Source of the DNA: Acephala macrosclerotiorum
Lineage: Eukaryota; Ascomycota; Leotiomycetes; Helotiales; Mollisiaceae
Direction: 5' to 3'
Assembly: GCA_014904845.1 (NCBI GenBank)
Contig: MU119720.1
Coordinates: forward strand, 1 to 23,977
Length of the DNA: 23,977 bases
The notes beneath the pieces are model-generated. The model saw only the letters and a list, made by a program, of their open reading frames with translations. It had not been told where the DNA came from and searched no databases. The translations under genes and the position numbers were made by a program. Below are positions 1 to 8,641 of this stretch, piece after piece. The first letter of the stretch is position 1; every line of letters begins with the position of its first letter.

Positions 1-413
1 ACTTATTATAATAAATTAATATTAAAGTATATTAGTTTAAAATTAGACCGTTAAAGGCAAGGCACGGCGTGAGGTACGAGGGACGTCCCACTATTAATTC
101 AAATCGGCGGCCCAATTAACTTTGTTTTGATTCGGTCACGTGAAGGCTTCACTTGAACGAGGTTCACCTCTCGAGGTGTTGCTGGTATGTCTGAAAGATC
201 CCGAAAAACCCACTCGATTTGAGTTTACCTCAACCTTCTCAACATATCTGGAAATCTACTCTTCAAGGATTCCGAACATCCACGTGGTAATTTGCCCTTT
301 CCTGTTCTGTCGCCGAGCGTGAGGCGGCAGCTTACTATCTAGCGAAGGCGGCGAACGTCGATGCCGCCCTCTGCCGCCTTGCGAAAGTGCAGTTGCAGCC
401 TGGAAGAATTGTC

Positions 414-420
414 TATATAA
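414..420 (+). promoter_or_regulatory. TATA-like box upstream of the rvt gene
   Basis: TATATAA lies 78 nt before the proposed ATG at 498. It is followed by a pyrimidine-rich leader (about 425-490), a common layout for filamentous-fungal core promoters. Farther upstream an 8-nt inverted pair, GGCGGCAG (323-330) and CTGCCGCC (371-378), could bind a zinc-cluster factor, but nothing in the sequence proves it. TCACGTGA at 136-143 is the first of five such boxes in the window. The promoter assignment is inference. Confidence 0.45.
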
Positions 421-497
421 CGGTTAGTTCTCCCTCCTTCATTCCGAATTCTCCATACCATCATTCTATTACTTCTTCATCGAATCAATCTGACAAC

Positions 498-3400
498 ATG
501 TCCGTCTTCTCACAGACCCTACAGTCAATCACTACCACTAAGCTCAACGAGCTATCCAAGAAGCGAAAGCTTTTCGACAACCAAAAGGCCTTCCTTTTGC
601 TCGCCGCTAAAAATGAGCCCGATCAACAGAAACGAGTAAGTGGGAAGTGCGGCTCATTGATTCCAAGCCGATTCGTTTGCGAATAGTGTCTATCACTCTC
701 TCGCCAAGCGATGCAACACTTACTCGACCTATATGCTGTCAAAACATTCCATGATAGACAATTACTGACTCCCGACTACCAGGTACAAGTTCTCGTTGAA
801 GGCGTCAGAAAATGCTTTTCGATGAGAACAATTGCTAGGAGAGGAGTGGGCCGCGGTAGGCCAAGTCACATCGTCAGCGGCGATATCAAGGACCCTCAAC
901 TCGAGGTGTTACTTAAGAACCTGGAAGTGTTCCTCCAACAGGCAGAATACGACCCGTCAATCTCAAAGACATTGCTTTCCGATTGGGAACGATCTCTCGT
1001 CATCAAGTTGAAGGTTCAATCCCTCAAATATGAGTACGCCTCGCTTTACGGAGAGCTGGTGACCGAATGGCTCAATGCAGAGAAAGCTGCCGCACCCACT
1101 GACAACATGTCCGTAATATCGGAGGACTTTGAGAAGATCGAAACTACTGCCAAGGAGGCATCCAGGGCCGAGTGGGAGCGGCTCGTGTTTGAGCATTTTG
1201 AGACTGACGCGAATGAAATCTCCAACTATCTTCGCAGCTTGTTCGCTGAGAATGACGCCAACAAGCAAGTATCCAGGGCTCTTGATGCTTTGCGCAAAAG
1301 TGTCAAGACATTCGAATCCTCACTTCGTGCTCCGGAACAGTTCAACGCCGAAGTTTTAAGGTGGACTATCAATGGCCTGCTTGCTTCAGGTTTGTTGGGT
1401 GATGAAAAGCGTGCTGTATTGAAGGATTTTCTTGCCAGCCCAGTCATCTTGTCAGAGGTTGCTGATGTACTGAATATGAGATTGGCAGCTATTTCGACCT
1501 GGAGCTGGGAGCAGGAAGTCCCTATTGAGCAGAGGAGGCATGTGACTGGAGCCTACCATGGCAAGTCTCCTCCAAATACTAATAAGTGAGAGTTTTCCAA
1601 GCTGACATGCTCAAATTACAGTCTATATTGATGAAGAACTACTTCAGGCCATATTTCTTCAGTTCATCGGCATAAAATGGTCGGTTTTCTTCAAAGAAGC
1701 CTTCACGAAGTTCTTTGAATCTGAAGGGGCATGGGCATCACTTCGTCAACCAATTTCTGTCGAGGCCAAAAAGCGACGCGAATATTTCCTCGGAACGCAG
1801 CAGAAGAAACCCAGCGTTCAAAGCAAGAGACAAGGAATATACAGGTCGACCTTCTTCATGTCTCAACTGCCTAATTCCCCGTACACGTTTCAACAATCAA
1901 CTGGAGTCCAAGGTGAAGAAGAAGCCCGATATGATGAGCGGCCTGCAAAGCGGCAGCAACTCCAAGCGCAAGCTGCTCAGCAGGTGTTGCACCAACAGAA
2001 AATGCAACAGCAGATGATGATGCAGTATCAGCAGCAGCAACAACAACCCATGATGCAAAAGCAGCCCATGGCGCAAATGCCAATGACGCAGCAGATGTCG
2101 GGCGTTCCGAGTCCAGCATGTCCACCACCAATATCATACGGAGTTAATAGTTATCATAAAAATGACGAATTCGACTTGGAGAATGAAAGCGATAAGCCAA
2201 AATCCTCCATGGCTATCAAGCAGAGCCTTCTCCACCTCCTCTCGGCTGAAGTCCTTCTCAACACCAAACTTCACGGCGACTTCACCTGCACACGATCTGA
2301 GTTTTTCTCCTTCAGCCCGACTTTACCACATTCGACCATCTCGTCCGTTCTCTCGTTCTTTGGTCTCTCGGACAAGTGGCTTTCCTTCTTTCACAAGTTT
2401 CTCGAAGCGCCGCTCAAGTTCGTTGAAGACGGAGATGATGCTCCCACTCGTCCACGAAAACGCGGTGTGCCAGGTGCTCATTCTCTCTCCGTTGTCTGCG
2501 GTGAGGTGATTCTCTTCTGTCTTGACTATGCCGTTAATCAGCAAACCAACGGAGCGCAACTTTATCGCATGCATGACGACTTCTGGATCTGGTCCCCGTC
2601 TCACACCATCGTCGTCTCCGCCTGGTCAGCAATCACCAAATTTTCTGATGTGATGGGCGTCACACTCAACGCAGGTAAGACTGGCACGATCCGAATTCGC
2701 CGTGACCAAACCTTACCAGCTCCAATCCACGAGTCGCTCCCCAGAGGTGATATTCGTTGGGGATTTCTCTACATGGATGGTCTGACTGGTCGCTTTATAA
2801 TCGATCAGGATATGGTCGACAAGCACGTTCTCGAGCTACAACGCCAGCTTGAGTCAAAGAACAAAAGCGTGTTCTCTTGGGTTCAGGCCTGGAATACATA
2901 CGCTGGGACTTTCTTCTCGACGAACTTCGGAAAGCCAGCCAACTGTTTCGGACGCGAGCATGTCACGGACATTCTACAAACTATGAACCATATCCAGAAA
3001 CAGATATTCAAAGATAGCAACATCGCCACCTACCTTAAAGCAACACTTAAGGAACGATTTGGTATCAACGATGTTCCTGATGGATTTCTCTACTTCCCCG
3101 CCTCACTCGGAGGCCTTGAGCTACAGAACCCTTTCATCCCACTCCTCCAAGTCCGCAACTCTGTCTTCGCAGACCCATCCTCTATCCTCAATTCCTTCTT
3201 ACAAAGTGAAAAAGAAGCTTACCGAAAAGCAAAAGACAAATTCGAAAAAGGCCTACTGAACAAAAACTGGAATATGCATTCCAACTCCTTTCCCATCGAC
3301 GACCAAACATTCTTCAGCTACGAAGAATTCTCAGAATACAGAGAGGATTTCTATTGCGGCTACGAAGGTGATCTCTTGAGTTGCTTCAATGACTTTTTAA

Positions 3401-3627
3401 AGCAACCTCAAGCCGAGACTGTCGACTTTGAGAATGAGCAGTGGGATGAATTGAGTACTGTGATGGGATTGGCGAGTGGGGAGATTGATGATTATCTTAA
3501 ATGGGTGGCTCAGCTGTATGGGAAGGAGATGAGGGAGAAGTTTGGGGGTTTGCAAATTGTTGAGAAGGGACTTTTGCCTATGGGGATGGTGGGGTTGTTT
3601 AGAAGTGGGAGAGTCAGGTGGCAATGA
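498..3627 (+). CDS. rvt: Cellular reverse-transcriptase-related protein (RVT family), three exons: 498-635, 687-1560, 1622-3627
   Basis: The joined exons give 1005 codons without an internal stop. The ATG at 498 begins MSVFSQTLQSITTTKL, which I recall as the typical N-terminus of fungal homologues. The N-terminal 400 residues are helix-rich and charged, including the conserved-looking YHVYIDEELLQAIFLQFIG exactly across the second splice junction. A Gln/Met-rich insertion covers residues about 449-496. Polymerase-like motifs follow in order: TLPHSTI (about 571-577), RGVPGAHSLS (about 618-627), YRMHDDFWIW with the catalytic Asp pair at 656/657 (bases 2575-2580), then GVTLNAGKTGT, and a C-terminus ending GRVRWQ. 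Known of the family: rvt genes are usually single-copy host genes, not mobile elements, with a large insertion in the RT fold; purified fungal RVT polymerises nucleotides, and the physiological role is unsettled. In the expected motif A region, RSEFFSF has Glu where an acidic catalytic residue would lie; I cannot tell by eye whether this is a substitution. No LTR, RNase H or integrase is attached. Family identity comes from motif recall, without a search. Confidence 0.82.
636..686 (+). other. rvt intron 1 (GT-AG, 51 nt)
   Basis: The donor is GTAAGT after the codon CGA, and the acceptor is AATAG at 682-686. The intron sits in phase 0. Reading through it meets TAG at 684-686, so it must be removed to join the N-terminal 46 codons to the long downstream frame that includes the ATG at 711. 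The length is typical of filamentous ascomycete introns. Confidence 0.75.
1561..1621 (+). other. rvt intron 2 (GC-AG, 61 nt)
   Basis: The upstream frame ends at TGA (1587-1589) and the downstream frame begins without a good start. Splicing from GCAAGT (1561) to ACAG (ending 1621) joins them exactly and makes CAT-G|TC-TAT, giving HVYIDEELL. A branch-point-like GCTGAC lies at 1601-1606. The only nearby GT donor (GTGAGA at 1586) would leave a 36-nt intron, shorter than fungal introns normally are, so the non-canonical GC donor is preferred. Confidence 0.72.
1951..2097 (+). repeat. Gln/Met-rich low-complexity insertion inside rvt
   Basis: CAG/CAA-rich DNA encodes roughly 48 residues dominated by Gln and Met, including six consecutive Gln. 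It lies between the upstream finger-like region and the motif A-like TLPHSTI. Family knowledge says RVT proteins carry a large insertion here; the Gln-rich character is what I see. The tract is in frame and uninterrupted. Confidence 0.7.
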
Positions 3628-5214
3628 TTCCGAAGCGACAAAACAGAAATTTGGTATTCATCCAGTTACTTCAATTCTCACTGTTTCGTCTTTCCCCCTC
3701 CCCCCCGTTTCTTCAAGTTGTTACGACAGTATGCAGAGTACCTTTTCTGAAATGGTTCTAGTTATGAATACACGGTGTTCCTTTGCTTCTTGACCTCCAA
3801 ATTTCCTCGGCGTGTGCTACTATGTAGTGATGCTCAGGGAAAGATGTTGTATGGCCTGTCGAACTGGTCTCCTGATATGGACCGACTCTCCTTTGGCTCT
3901 TAGTGGAGCATAAGGGCGTCGCGGGCCGTGACTTGTAGGTGAAGATTCGCGGCGTAGGGCGAGAACTTATGCGTGCCAAGACTGGAATGTGTCAGACATC
4001 AGGCTATCACTGCTCATCCAAGTAGCTCAGCGGTCGACTAGAGACTCGGGGTCATCCCAGTAGGCTGCATAGACTAAGGCCTCCACTAGTACCCTAGCAA
4101 GGGCCATACCAAGGTTTCATTACCGCTATAATCTCAGACGACAAGTGAGCCCACCAAAGTCCATTTTCATCTTGGACCTGAGCAGTCGCTTTTCTAACCT
4201 GAGCACACTAATGAGTCAGCTGGATCATGCTCAGGGAGTTCTCTTTTCGGCTCCCTCAGAATCGGTTACAGTTTCCATGTTATCTATATATAGAATTTTG
4301 TAGATCCCGTTGCCTGTAACACAGCCACCTCTTTGAGTCTATTAAGATATCGTGACGGTGTCCGTTCTCGCTCCCCTGTCTCACTTATCAAGGGTTTTTG
4401 CGGGAGCCGATTTGGATCTCTTCTAGTCCACTCGCGCGTGGTTCACAGGGGTTATCCAACGGGAGTTAGCGAAATTTGAATACGCTTTTGACTTTATTCG
4501 TACTTCAAACCGAAGCAGTCCGAATCGTAGTACTACAATTCAGACTGCTTCGGTTTGCAAGATTATGGTTTATAGAACGGAAATCCAGAGAATTTTTGTA
4601 TGCAATGCTGCAATGATATAATCCTAGGTTTTGCCTCACTAGCTTATAATATTATCTCCGCATATTTTGTACCCCACCAGAAGCCTAACCTTCCATCACG
4701 CGAGGGTAGGTAACTTGTACTCTTCTTTGATAGGCCGATACAGTCAGCTTATGTTTCGATCGATTCTAGCTCCTTAGCTTAATATTCTCATTTATAAGTT
4801 AATATCTATAGGATCAAAGATTTCCTCCTCTTTTCATTGAAATCCCCCCTTGACATAGCCTGTACACTCCATCACAGTAAGAGAGAAAGATGGCTAGTAG
4901 ATGAGGGGGTGGAAAGATTGTGAGAGAAAGATATGTAGCAGAGAAGCATATATCTGCTATTTTAAGGTGAGGGGAAAAGGGGCCCCAAAAAGGCTCCCAC
5001 ACCTTGAGCCAGGTGAAGGGAGCTGCTAGGGGTAGTGCAAATGCAGTAAGGCATTCTTTAGAATTCTATCTCAGCAAGAGCTATAGTATAGGCTCAGTAA
5101 TACAAAAAGTATAGAATACTAGGGGCAGGCCTATTTATGATAGGGATATAAGAGGGGTTGCAGAGGAAGGAATTCACGAGGTGAGAGTTATCTCAGTGAT
5201 GTTCAGAGTGGGCA
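3628..5214. other. Intergenic stretch with no convincing gene
   Basis: About 1.6 kb follows the rvt stop. Open frames are short, overlap on both strands and show no domain I recognise. Visible structure is a self-complementary TATA (TCTATATATAGA, 4283-4294), a 52-bp near-palindrome (4506-4557), and a purine-rich stretch from about 4840 to 5200. The first part presumably includes the rvt 3' UTR. The block around 4260-4460 has a TATA-like core and no ORF, so it could be an old transposon end, but I could not find matching ends. Confidence 0.6.
4506..4557. repeat. 52-bp near-perfect palindrome
   Basis: CAAACCGAAGCAGTC (4506-4520) pairs with GACTGCTTCGGTTTG (4543-4557), the inner GAAT/ATTC pair also matches, and the centre GTAGTACTAC (4527-4536) is itself palindromic. 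All pairs share one axis (positions sum to 9063). Only 4521/4542 and 4526/4537 fail, each as a C opposite A, i.e. one transition away from pairing. It could form a cruciform or a long RNA hairpin. Function is unknown. Confidence 0.85.
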
Positions 5215-5577
5215 ATGAGTCTTAGCAGGCCCTTGGGCCTGCAGGGGTGCCACTTGCCGCCTACAGTATCGATAGACTCTGCACTTACGGGCCTGCGCGA
5301 GGCCATCCAGGAAAGACAACTTGGTCGGTCGCAAGTGCTACTAGAGAAGGGAGCAGATATAAATGCGACGGATATTGGAGGATGTACGGCTCTAATCATA
5401 GCTACCAGGGACGGACACGAGGAATCTGTGCAACTGCTACTGGAAAATGGTGCTGATGTCAACATAAGCGAACGTGATCAACGGACAGTGTTGCATTGGG
5501 CGTGCGAGTGTGGGAATGAGGCGGGTGCGCGGCTTTCGGTCAAGAACGGGGCCGACATCAATGCGAGAAAGTACTAG
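5215..5577 (+). pseudogene. Ankyrin-repeat protein fragment (three repeats)
   Basis: A 120-codon frame holds three ankyrin-type units. Each ends in a GAD(I/V)N signature: LLEKGADINATD, LLLENGADVNISE and SVKNGADINARK. The middle unit has the TALIIATRDGHEESVQLLL pattern expected of two antiparallel helices plus a hairpin. The third has TVLHWACECGNEAG and then GARLSV, which departs from the usual VVRLLL, suggesting decay. The frame stops at TAG right after GADINARKY, where an intact protein would normally continue; a TGG-to-TAG change is possible but unproven. Ankyrin repeats mediate protein binding, and fungal accessory genomes carry many such proteins, often with HET or NACHT domains. No partner domain is visible. 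It may be a tiny expressed protein, but a truncated relic is more likely. Confidence 0.6.
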
Positions 5578-6077
5578 GCTGCGCACGGGGGCCCATGGGG
5601 AGGGGTTTCAAGATTTTCCCCCACCCACGGGGTCACGATAAATGAGGATATATTATTCCTCCACCCATGGTTCCCCTATAGATTTTGTATCCTACTTATA
5701 GCAGTGGTTAGAAGTAGGCGTATTTGTTTCCAACGTCTGCTCAACGTGTCTCTTTGGCTAGCAAACCCACAATCAAGCACCTCTACTTGCTTAAGACTTT
5801 CATGAACAATATCCAAATAGGCATTCAAACACTTCAACAAAATCTTATTTGCGGCCACTTGATATTTGTCTTCATCCTCAAAACCATCTGCCACCAAACG
5901 CAGCCATCTATTCGGTAGCATGCATAGTAACCTCAACGCAACTTGCGTGCGATAACACACAGTCTCTATCCAGAACGAAGTTACCTAAAAAGCCCGCCTC
6001 CTTCAACGTCTGTTTCTGCTCTTCGGAAAACAACGGTAAAATTGCTTCATCCAGGGTAATCTCATCCCATTTATTCT

Positions 6078-6467
6078 TGTTAAATATTATAAGGTAATTG
6101 TAATATTATATTATTAACTTGATTAAAAAACTAAAATACTATGATTACTTCCTCTCTTATATAAGTAAATCCTTTCTTTATTCTAATCCAAATGACGTGA
6201 TTTACTTTAAAATTGCATAATATAAAGAAATAATAAAGATATTTTTAAGTCTTTATTAATTCTTTATTTTTATAAATAAAGAAAATATATTTCAAAAATA
6301 AAGAAAAAATAAAGAATTAATAAATTCTTTATACTTTCAATATTAAAAGATTTAATTATTTCTTTATTATTTCTTTATTTAAGTCTTTATATTATAAGAT
6401 AAAAACTAATTCAAAAAACATATTTTCTTAAATAAAGAAAACAAAGAATTCTTTATTAATTTTAACA
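6078..6467. mobile_element. Solo LTR (390 bp, A+T-rich) inserted in the SET gene
   Basis: The element starts TGTTAAA and ends TTTAACA, the TG...CA inverted termini of LTR retrotransposons. It is flanked by perfect 5-bp direct repeats ATTCT (6073-6077 and 6468-6472), the usual integrase footprint. Removing the element and one repeat joins the host gene in frame as ILDENKWDE, so the insertion history is internally consistent. A TATA-like TTATATAAG lies near 6158-6166. No internal coding region or second LTR adjoins it, hence a solo LTR left by recombination. It is full of CTTTATT and AATAAAG words. Orientation is undetermined. A TIR element with a 5-bp duplication is the alternative. Confidence 0.75.
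6228..6460. repeat. Clustered CTTTATT / AATAAAG words inside the solo LTR
   Basis: At least ten copies of CTTTATT or its complement AATAAAG occur in about 230 bp, mostly as TTCTTTATT and AATAAAGAA. One pair makes a hairpin with 10-bp arms TTCTTTATTT (6260-6269) and AAATAAAGAA (6274-6283) around a 4-nt loop. This is more regular than plain A+T decay and probably derives from an internal repeat of the LTR. Confidence 0.6.
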
Positions 6468-7360
6468 ATTCTCATCAAGAATGAATCCATATTCAGCAAG
6501 CAAGAAATCATTACCATGATTACCATAACTTATATATATTTCCTCTCCCTTCTCAATTTGTCGATCCGTGCAGATTTTGTATCCAGAGGGCGAGAAAGTG
6601 ACTTCGGGGCCAACATCAGCATGGTTGAAATAATCGGCAAAAGGGACGAGCGCCAAGCAATCGTCATGGTTTTTTGGTTTTTTGGTTTTTATCTTTGGGG
6701 AGCTGAAGTAGAATGTTCGGGTGCCGACTGTGAGCTAGTGATAGAGGTAAGGATCATACGAGAGAGTGGGGAAGGCGGTGGAGACGGTGGTCCAGTCGAC
6801 GGAGAGTTTTTGCTTTTGGTTTTCTAATAGGGATGACGATCCTGGTGGGAGGAGCATTTGGAGCGAAGGGTGCCACATCAATGGCATCGACTCTTTGAAG
6901 TCCTCCTCGGTGGGTAGAACGGCTCGCCATGGGGCACGAACTTCCGATGTGTCCATGGCGAGTTCGGCAGCCAGGAGACCCTGGACGGTGATAGTCCCGA
7001 TGGGTTTAGAGATGCTCTTCGGGACGGTTTGGACTGTTCGCAGGGCAGAGATGGGGACAGTCAATAATGTATCTCCGGCCTGATTGACTGTCAGAGTGCG
7101 CTCGTAAGAAACCATGGTATATGTCCTACATACTTTGAATTCTTTCTCTGCGATGATACCGAGTCCCTACCAGGAAATCTATGTGTCGCAATGCCATTGG
7201 GCTTCACTCCCCGAGCGACAGCCCATTTCGTAAACTCTTTATGAATATCTATTTCATATATCAAGCTCATAGATGCGAAATTTCGGTGCGCGGTTCGGGA
7301 TCGCGGGGAACAGGAGTTTGAAGGTAAGAGGCCTCTCGGGGCTATTCGATTTGCAAACAA

Positions 7361-7597
7361 AAAACAGTTTCAGAAATGCGACAGATCACGTGACTCTATC
7401 ATAATATGTTCCGCATGTTGATATGGTACCGAATGTTCTAGAACCATCGGAACGGTAAAATGATCGACTGGATGGGGGTCCGGAGTTAATCTCTCTTTAA
7501 TCGAATCCGTTGGACTACAAGTAATCACGTGAATAGCTGCCTGAGCTATTTATAGAAAGGACATCGAGCGTCCTCATCTCCTGTTTGCCAGATTGAT
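7361..7597. promoter_or_regulatory. Divergent intergenic region with two TCACGTGA boxes
   Basis: This gap lies between the minus-strand SET relic and the plus-strand Gln-rich relic. It carries TCACGTGA at 7386-7393 and 7525-7532, 139 bp apart, and a TATA-like CTATTTATAG near 7546-7555. CACGTG is the E-box core bound by bHLH factors such as Cbf1-type proteins, so these may be real promoter sites. Equally they may mark ends of a small element, since the same octamer bounds other segments in this window. Confidence 0.4.
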
Positions 7598-8155
7598 TGG
7601 CTACCTGGTGCACAACCTACAGTGCAACAACTCGTAGCACAGCAACTTGTACTGCTACAAACTGTACCACAGCGACTTATAGCACAATAACCTGGTCTAC
7701 AATGACCTGTACCACAACGATTGTAGCACAACAACCTATTCCACAACAACTTGAAGCATGGGGAACCTTGTCAAGAAAAACAACAAGAACATCTACTCTT
7801 TCCACGCCAAGCCAGCGCTTCAGCGAGAAACTGAAGAGCTGCATGGTACCATTTGCCGACTCCCGACCCACCAGAATATACAGCTACCAACAGAAATATT
7901 GATTTTGAACTGCAGCAACTACAGGACACGTCGCCCACACCTACTCAGTTCAAAGATACGGCTAGTCTTAGCTCCGAGTCAGAGTCAGCTCTCATCGCGA
8001 TCGTACTGAAATTAATTCGCTTTGACAACCTTGGGCTCATCGCCTCCACTGAACTGCAGTTATGCCACCAAATCGGCTTGGGATTGGATTTGGAGCTGGC
8101 CAAAGGTACTGAGGTACGTACAGGGAAACGATGTCTACACTTCGCAAAATGATTA
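7598..8155 (+). pseudogene. Degraded unknown gene with Gln/Val-rich tandem repeats
   Basis: From 7613 the frame reads QPTVQQLVAQQLV and then VPQRLIAQ. It is broken by TAA (7688-7690) and TGA (7703-7705) at places where the repeat predicts CAA and CGA. A missing base at about 7721 then shifts it to AQQPIPQQLEAWG. The DNA repeat is about 15 bp, built from GTACCACAACGACTT-like and GTAGCACAACAACTT-like units (7613-7755). Further on, three overlapping plus-strand frames compete. The best candidate tail, from about 7853, has ELQQLQDTSPTPTQF, SSESESALIAIVLKLIRF and LGLDLELAKG. I recognise no family. A possible donor GTACGT at 8114 leads only into A+T-rich DNA, so the 3' end seems lost. The two stops fit C-to-T mutation. 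Confidence 0.4.
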
Positions 8156-8390
8156 ATAAATTGAAAATAATAGTTTTATATTTAACGGAATAGGATATAA
8201 TATCAATATAAAATAAATTATATAAAATAAATTATATATTTCTTTTTATATATTTCTTTTTATATATTTCTCTTTATATAATTTAATAAAATATAAATAT
8301 AATACATTTTATTATTATTATAAAATATATTTAAATATTTTAATTGAATTATATTTCCATATTATACAATTTAAAACTGCGCAAGCAAGC
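8156..8390. repeat. Small A+T-rich island with a short tandem repeat
   Basis: About 230 bp of nearly pure A+T lies between the Gln-rich relic and the HET relic. It includes about three copies of a 14-nt unit like ATATATTTCTTTTT at about 8230-8275. It has no ORF and no recognisable ends. It may be a heavily mutated repeat fragment like the larger block at the right end. Confidence 0.55.
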
Positions 8391-8641
8391 TTTGTACCTC
8401 TTAGCAAACGCCCTGCCTAAAGCAGCCTAGAATATGCAAGGGATCAAACCGGGTTCCTTTTAACAAGCAACCGAATAAAGTGCAAAGCACCTGCATATTC
8501 ATACTAGGGCTGAGCAGGCGCAAGCCTGGCTGTGCTGTAAAACACGACTCATAACCGAACCTGCGGCCTTTCGGATTTTGTTCCCTGCATAATATCATCG
8601 CTACCCCACAGGCAGCCACCAACGATTTAGCGTCTACCACA

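Larger units (their letters stand above)
5676..7270 (-). pseudogene. SET-domain lysine methyltransferase (Rubisco LSMT/RKM-like), broken
   Basis: Read leftwards from ATG 7270-7268. The N-terminus has HKEFTKWAVARGV and HRFPGR. A one-base frameshift at about 7167 follows, after which LGIIAEKEF continues the glycine loop typical of SET proteins. Next come GDTLLTVP, then an in-frame TAG (6737-6735) in YLYH*LTVGTRTFYF, where TGG is the likely ancestor. The SET core ALVPFADYFNHAD and YGNHGNDFLLAEYGF is clear; FNH and the Tyr are the conserved AdoMet/active-site elements. A 390-bp insertion splits ILDEN from KWDEITLDE. A third lesion at about 5958 shifts the frame before ALRLLCMLPNRW, and the C-terminal helical domain (Rubs_bind-like, RRWKQIRLLLTTAI) runs to a TAG at 5678-5676. 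Without the insertion about 400 residues are accounted for, a near-normal length. The family methylates lysines on proteins such as ribosomal proteins or cytochrome c. This copy cannot make the enzyme. Confidence 0.8.

Noticed and set aside
140..322. 60-codon ORF upstream of rvt
   Set aside because: Short, no domain, and occupies the probable promoter region.
783..838. Additional 56-nt intron in rvt exon 2 (GTACAAGT...CTAG)
   Set aside because: Removing it would break the frame; the unspliced frame stays open.
4212..4218. TGAGTCA, a Gcn4/CPC-1-type site that could link to amino-acid starvation control of rvt
   Set aside because: It lies about 580 bp downstream of rvt, not in its promoter, and one 7-mer is expected by chance.
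4260..4460. Possible copia-like LTR with a TATA core
   Set aside because: No TG...CA ends, target duplication or second copy could be found in the window.
6070..6464. The A+T segment in the SET gene as a large intron
   Set aside because: The available GT and AG sites on the minus strand do not rejoin the frame, whereas treating it as an insertion with an ATTCT duplication restores it exactly.
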